Assembly (NCBI RefSeq): GCF_003031265.1
Contig: NZ_CP019966.1
Span: forward strand, 3,162,001 to 3,226,000
Source of the DNA: Rhodopseudomonas palustris
Lineage (GTDB): Bacteria; Pseudomonadota; Alphaproteobacteria; Rhizobiales; Xanthobacteraceae
DNA: 64,000 nucleotides
Direction of reading: 5' to 3'
Shown: positions 60,637 to 64,000 of the stretch, piece after piece
Layout of the letters: each line of letters opens with the position of its first letter
Numbering within the stretch: position 1 is the first letter of the stretch
Translations under genes and position numbers: made by a program
The notes under the pieces: generated by a model
Databases searched by the model: none
The model's input: the letters and a program-made list of their open reading frames with translations, nothing else
What the model was told of the DNA's origin: nothing

Positions 60637-63600
60637 TCATAGCGTTTCGACGTGCTCGACGCCGGTCACGGCCTTAATCGCGCCGGCGATCTGCGGCGAG
60701 ACGTGGTAGCGCCCGGGAATATCGAACTCGACTTCGGTCTGCGGATCGAGCCGCAGCACCAGCGCGATGTTGCCGCCCGCCACCTTGGTCTCCGGCGGCT
60801 GCAGCCGCTTGGCGACCGAGTCGAGGAATTTGGTATCGCGCAGGAAGATGCGCAGCCCCTTCTGAGTCTTCGCCGCCGCGGCGTCGAGCGGCTCGGCGTG
60901 CAGCACCCGGGCGCGCACGTCCTCACCCTGTAGTTCGGCGCCGAGCTGCATCAGCACCGCAGCCCCCGGCTCCAGCACCTCGCGATACTGTGCCAACCCT
61001 TCAGAAAACAGCACCGCCTCGAAATGCCCGGTCGGGTCGGACAGGCCCATGATGCCCATCTTGTTGCCGGTCTTGGTCCGCCGCTCCATCCGCGACACCA
61101 CGGTGGCGGCGACCTTGCCGGCGGTGGCGCCGGATTTCACCGCCTTGCAGAATTCGGCCCACGACTGTACCCGCAGCCGCTTCAAGGCGGTGGCGTAGTC
61201 GTCGAGCGGATGGCCGGACAGGAAGAAGCCGATCGCATCGTATTCACGGCGCAGCCGCTCCGCCGGGAGCCACGGCTCGAGCTGCGGCAGGATGATCGAC
61301 GGCGCATCCGACAGACCGCCGAACATATCGTTCTGGCCGCTGGTGGCGGCTTCGTGATTGCGCTGGCAGGCGGCGACAATCGCGTCGGCACCCGCAAACA
61401 CCGCCGCACGGTTCGAGTTGAGGCAGTCGAACGCACCGGCGGCCGCAAGGCATTCGATGACGCGCTTGTTGATGGCGCGCGGATTGACCCGTGCGGCGAA
61501 GTCGGCGAGCGAGGCAAACGGCCGATCCCCCCTCGCCTCGACAATCTGTTGCACCGCCTGCATGCCGACGCCCTTCAGGCCGGCGAGCGCGTAGTAGATG
61601 GTGTTCGGACCGACCTCGAAGGTGGCGCCGGAGCGGTTGACCGACGGCGCCTCGACCTTGATGCCGAGCCGCTGCGCCTCGGCGCGGAATTCCGACAGCT
61701 TGTCGGTATTGTGGATTTCCAGCGTCATCGACGCGGCGAGGAATTCCACCGGATAATGCGCCTTCATATAGGCGGTGTGGTACGACACCAGCGCATAGGC
61801 GGCCGCGTGGCTCTTGTTGAAGCCGTAGTCGGCGAACTTCGCGAGCAGGTCGAAGATGGTGTCGGCGGCGTCCTTGGCGACGCCATTTTTCACCGCGCCT
61901 TCGACGAAGATCGCGCGCTGCTTGTCCATCTCGGCGCGGATCTTCTTACCCATCGCGCGGCGCAGCAGGTCGGCGTCGCCGAGCGAGTAGCCGGCCATCA
62001 CCTGCGCGATCTGCATCACCTGTTCCTGGTAGATGATGACGCCGAACGTCTCCTTCAGGATCGGCTCCAGCATCGGATGCAGATATTCGGGCTCCTCGTC
62101 GCCGTGTTTGCGGGCGCAGTAGGTCGGGATGTTCGCCATCGGGCCCGGGCGATACAGCGCCACCAGCGCGATGATGTCTTCGAACCGGTCGGGGCGCATG
62201 TCGATCAGCGCCCGCCGCATGCCCGCACTTTCAACCTGGAACACGCCGACGACGTCGCCGCGGGCGAGCATCTGATAACTCGGCGCGTCGTCGATCGGCA
62301 GCGTGTGCAGGTCGACATGGATGTCGCGCTGCTTGAGCAGCTTCACCGCGACGTCGAGCGTGGTCAGCGTCTTCAGGCCGAGGAAGTCGAACTTCACCAG
62401 GCCCGCCGGTTCGACCCATTTCATGTTGAACTGGGTCACCGGCATGTCGGATTTCGGATCGCGATACAGCGGCACCAGGTCGCTGAGCGGGCGATCGCCG
62501 ATCACGATGCCGGCCGCGTGGGTCGAGGCGTGACGGGTCAGACCTTCGAGCTTCTGCGCGATGTCGAATGCGCGCGCCACGATCGGGTCTTCGTCGCGCG
62601 CCGCCTGCAGCTTCGGCTCGCCTTCGATCGCCTGCTTCAGGGTGATCGGGGCCGCCGGATTCTGCGGCACCAGCTTGGTCAGCTTGTCGACCTGGCCGTA
62701 CGGCATCTGCAGCACGCGGCCGACGTCGCGCAGCACGCCACGCGCCTGCAGCGTACCGAAGGTGATGATCTGCGCCACCTGATCACGGCCATAGCGATGC
62801 TGCACGTATTCGATCACTTCGCCGCGGCGATCCTGGCAGAAGTCGATATCGAAGTCCGGCATCGAGACGCGTTCGGGATTAAGGAAGCGCTCGAACAGCA
62901 GGCCGAACCGGATCGGATCGAGGTCGGTAATCGTCAGCGAATACGCCACCAGCGAGCCTGCGCCCGAACCACGGCCCGGACCGACCGGAATGCCGTGAGC
63001 CTTGGCCCATTTGATGAAGTCCGACACGATCAGGAAGTAACCCGCGTATTTCATGCGGGTGATGACGTCGAGCTCGAAGGCGAGCCGCTTGTTGTAGTCC
63101 TCTTCGGTCGTGCCCGGCGACAGGCCGTGAACACTGAGCCGCTTGGCGAGGCCCTGCTCAGCCTGGCGGCGCAGTTCGGCCGCTTCAGCGGCGGCGGCTT
63201 CCGCCGCGTCGCTGACGCTGGCGCCGACGGTGAACAGCGGCAGGATCGGCTTGCGGGTCAGCGGCCGATAGGCGCAGCGCTGCGCGATCTCCACCGTCGA
63301 GGCGAGCGCCTCGGGCAGATCGGCGAACAGCACCGCCATCTCGGCGCGGGTCTTGAAACGGTGATCGGGGGTGAGCTGAAGCCGATCGGTCTCTGCGATC
63401 AGCTTGCCGGAGGCGATACACAATAGCGCGTCGTGCGCCTCGTAATCCTCGGTGCTGGCGAAATGCGGCTCGTTGGTCGCAACCAGCGGCAGGCCCTTGT
63501 CGTAAGCGAGATCGATCAGCCCGCCTTCGGCGCGGCGCTCGGCCTCGGTGCCGTGACGCTGCAGTTCGACATACAGCCGATCGCCGAACGCCTGCTGCAG

Positions 63601-64000
63601 CCGCTCGCAGCGCTGCGCGGCGAGCGCCGGATCGGTCAGCATCGCCAGCGAGATCGGCCCGTCCGGGCCGCCGGTCAGCGCAATCACGCCGTCGGTTTCG
63701 CCCGCGAGCCACTCGAGCTTGACGTGCGGCACCTGATTGACCGGCGTCTCCAGGAACGCCCGGGAGTTCAGCCGCATCAGGCTGCGATAGCCCTGCTCGC
63801 GCGCTGCCAGCAGCACGATCCGCGCCGGCGTCGCCAAGGCGCCATGGCGCGAGTTCGGATCTTGGTCGCCGAAGTCGATGCCGAGTTCGAGGCCGACGAT
63901 CGGCTGAATGCCGTAGCCCGACAGCTTGTCAGAGAATTCCAGACCGCCGAACATGTTGTCGGTGTCGGTCAGGGCCAGCGCTGGTTGTCGGTCGGCCTTC
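60637..64000 (-). CDS. dnaE: DNA polymerase III alpha subunit, N-terminus cut by window edge
   Basis: The main replicative polymerase subunit. The visible 1,121 codons run off the right end still open; the first about 65 residues are missing. Present are the end of the PHP domain, the catalytic palm with GRGSGAGSLVAYSL and the DFDIDF metal-binding aspartates, FTLxAR-like fingers and thumb (AIEGEPKLQAARDEDPIV), a helix-hairpin-helix region (YYALAGLKGVGMQAVQQIV) and an OB fold near the C-terminus. The length and motifs fit replicative DnaE1, not error-prone DnaE2. Confidence 0.96.
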   Translation of the reverse strand, partial: KADRQPALALTDTDNMFGGLEFSDKLSGYGIQPIVGLELGIDFGDQDPNSRHGALATPARIVLLAAREQGYRSLMRLNSRAFLETPVNQVPHVKLEWLAGETDGVIALTGGPDGPISLAMLTDPALAAQRCERLQQAFGDRLYVELQRHGTEAERRAEGGLIDLAYDKGLPLVATNEPHFASTEDYEAHDALLCIASGKLIAETDRLQLTPDHRFKTRAEMAVLFADLPEALASTVEIAQRCAYRPLTRKPILPLFTVGASVSDAAEAAAAEAAELRRQAEQGLAKRLSVHGLSPGTTEEDYNKRLAFELDVITRMKYAGYFLIVSDFIKWAKAHGIPVGPGRGSGAGSLVAYSLTITDLDPIRFGLLFERFLNPERVSMPDFDIDFCQDRRGEVIEYVQHRYGRDQVAQIITFGTLQARGVLRDVGRVLQMPYGQVDKLTKLVPQNPAAPITLKQAIEGEPKLQAARDEDPIVARAFDIAQKLEGLTRHASTHAAGIVIGDRPLSDLVPLYRDPKSDMPVTQFNMKWVEPAGLVKFDFLGLKTLTTLDVAVKLLKQRDIHVDLHTLPIDDAPSYQMLARGDVVGVFQVESAGMRRALIDMRPDRFEDIIALVALYRPGPMANIPTYCARKHGDEEPEYLHPMLEPILKETFGVIIYQEQVMQIAQVMAGYSLGDADLLRRAMGKKIRAEMDKQRAIFVEGAVKNGVAKDAADTIFDLLAKFADYGFNKSHAAAYALVSYHTAYMKAHYPVEFLAASMTLEIHNTDKLSEFRAEAQRLGIKVEAPSVNRSGATFEVGPNTIYYALAGLKGVGMQAVQQIVEARGDRPFASLADFAARVNPRAINKRVIECLAAAGAFDCLNSNRAAVFAGADAIVAACQRNHEAATSGQNDMFGGLSDAPSIILPQLEPWLPAERLRREYDAIGFFLSGHPLDDYATALKRLRVQSWAEFCKAVKSGATAGKVAATVVSRMERRTKTGNKMGIMGLSDPTGHFEAVLFSEGLAQYREVLEPGAAVLMQLGAELQGEDVRARVLHAEPLDAAAAKTQKGLRIFLRDTKFLDSVAKRLQPPETKVAGGNIALVLRLDPQTEVEFDIPGRYHVSPQIAGAIKAVTGVEHVETL

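Noticed and set aside
60637..64000. Reading dnaE as the error-prone DnaE2 of the SOS cassette
   Set aside because: No imuA or imuB gene is adjacent, and size and motifs fit the replicative DnaE1.

Overview
The window is about 64 kb of GC-rich DNA from an alphaproteobacterium, most likely Rhodopseudomonas palustris or a close relative in the Bradyrhizobium/Nitrobacter group. That assignment rests on gene content, gene order, codon use and the short palindromic repeats; no 16S or other marker is present. Most of the sequence is ordinary chromosomal backbone. No rRNA, tRNA or CRISPR array was seen, and no gap between genes exceeds 300 bp once starts are corrected.

Layout. 1-4.8 kb: the tail of a LysE-type exporter, a 2OG-Fe(II)-oxygenase-like protein, an MDR-family dehydrogenase, enolase, the queuosine enzyme QueF and a small unknown. 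4.8-8.7 kb: a remnant resembling NAD synthase, then opgG-opgH for osmoregulated periplasmic glucans. 8.7-11.7 kb: a tightly overlapping minus-strand run of VOC protein, kdsA and an MFS transporter. 11.7-16.9 kb: accessory genes, namely a NIPSNAP protein, a BrnT/BrnA toxin-antitoxin pair, and a small locus made of an unknown Cys/His protein, a PAAR-repeat protein with signal peptide and a TPR-CHAT protease. 16.9-20 kb: pyrG, secG, tpiA. 20.3-25 kb: ppiD, trpD, trpC, moaC. 25-32.6 kb: a second accessory block with a P-type ATPase, a zinc-ribbon protein, an unknown, Hsp20, PilZ, a MotB-like protein without MotA, a HAD hydrolase, a thioesterase, a rifamycin ADP-ribosyltransferase (Arr) and a small membrane protein. 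32.8-37.2 kb: moeA, lexA with a perfect alphaproteobacterial SOS box, and comEC. 37.3-42 kb: glnS and gltX head to head, then gltA. 42.1-42.7 kb: a Tat-exported deaminase. 42.9-57.8 kb: the large minus-strand cluster rpsB-tsf-pyrH-frr-uppS-cdsA-dxr-rseP-bamA-lpxD-fabZ-lpxA-lpxI-lpxB, joining translation, isoprenoid and phospholipid synthesis, lipid A synthesis and outer-membrane assembly. 58-60.5 kb: a caspase-fold protein without its catalytic pair and with a very long proline-rich tail. 60.6 kb to the end: dnaE, cut by the window edge.

The most interesting material lies outside the backbone: the unknown/PAAR/CHAT locus, the dead caspase, the exported deaminase, the BrnT/BrnA operator that abuts the start codon, the P-type ATPase with non-canonical ion-site motifs, the ribosomal protein S2 with a helix-hairpin-helix-like tail, unexplained palindromes upstream of gltA and arr, and three families of dispersed palindromic repeats. 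I did not find a clear-cut new defence island or large novel operon; the PAAR/CHAT locus is the best candidate.
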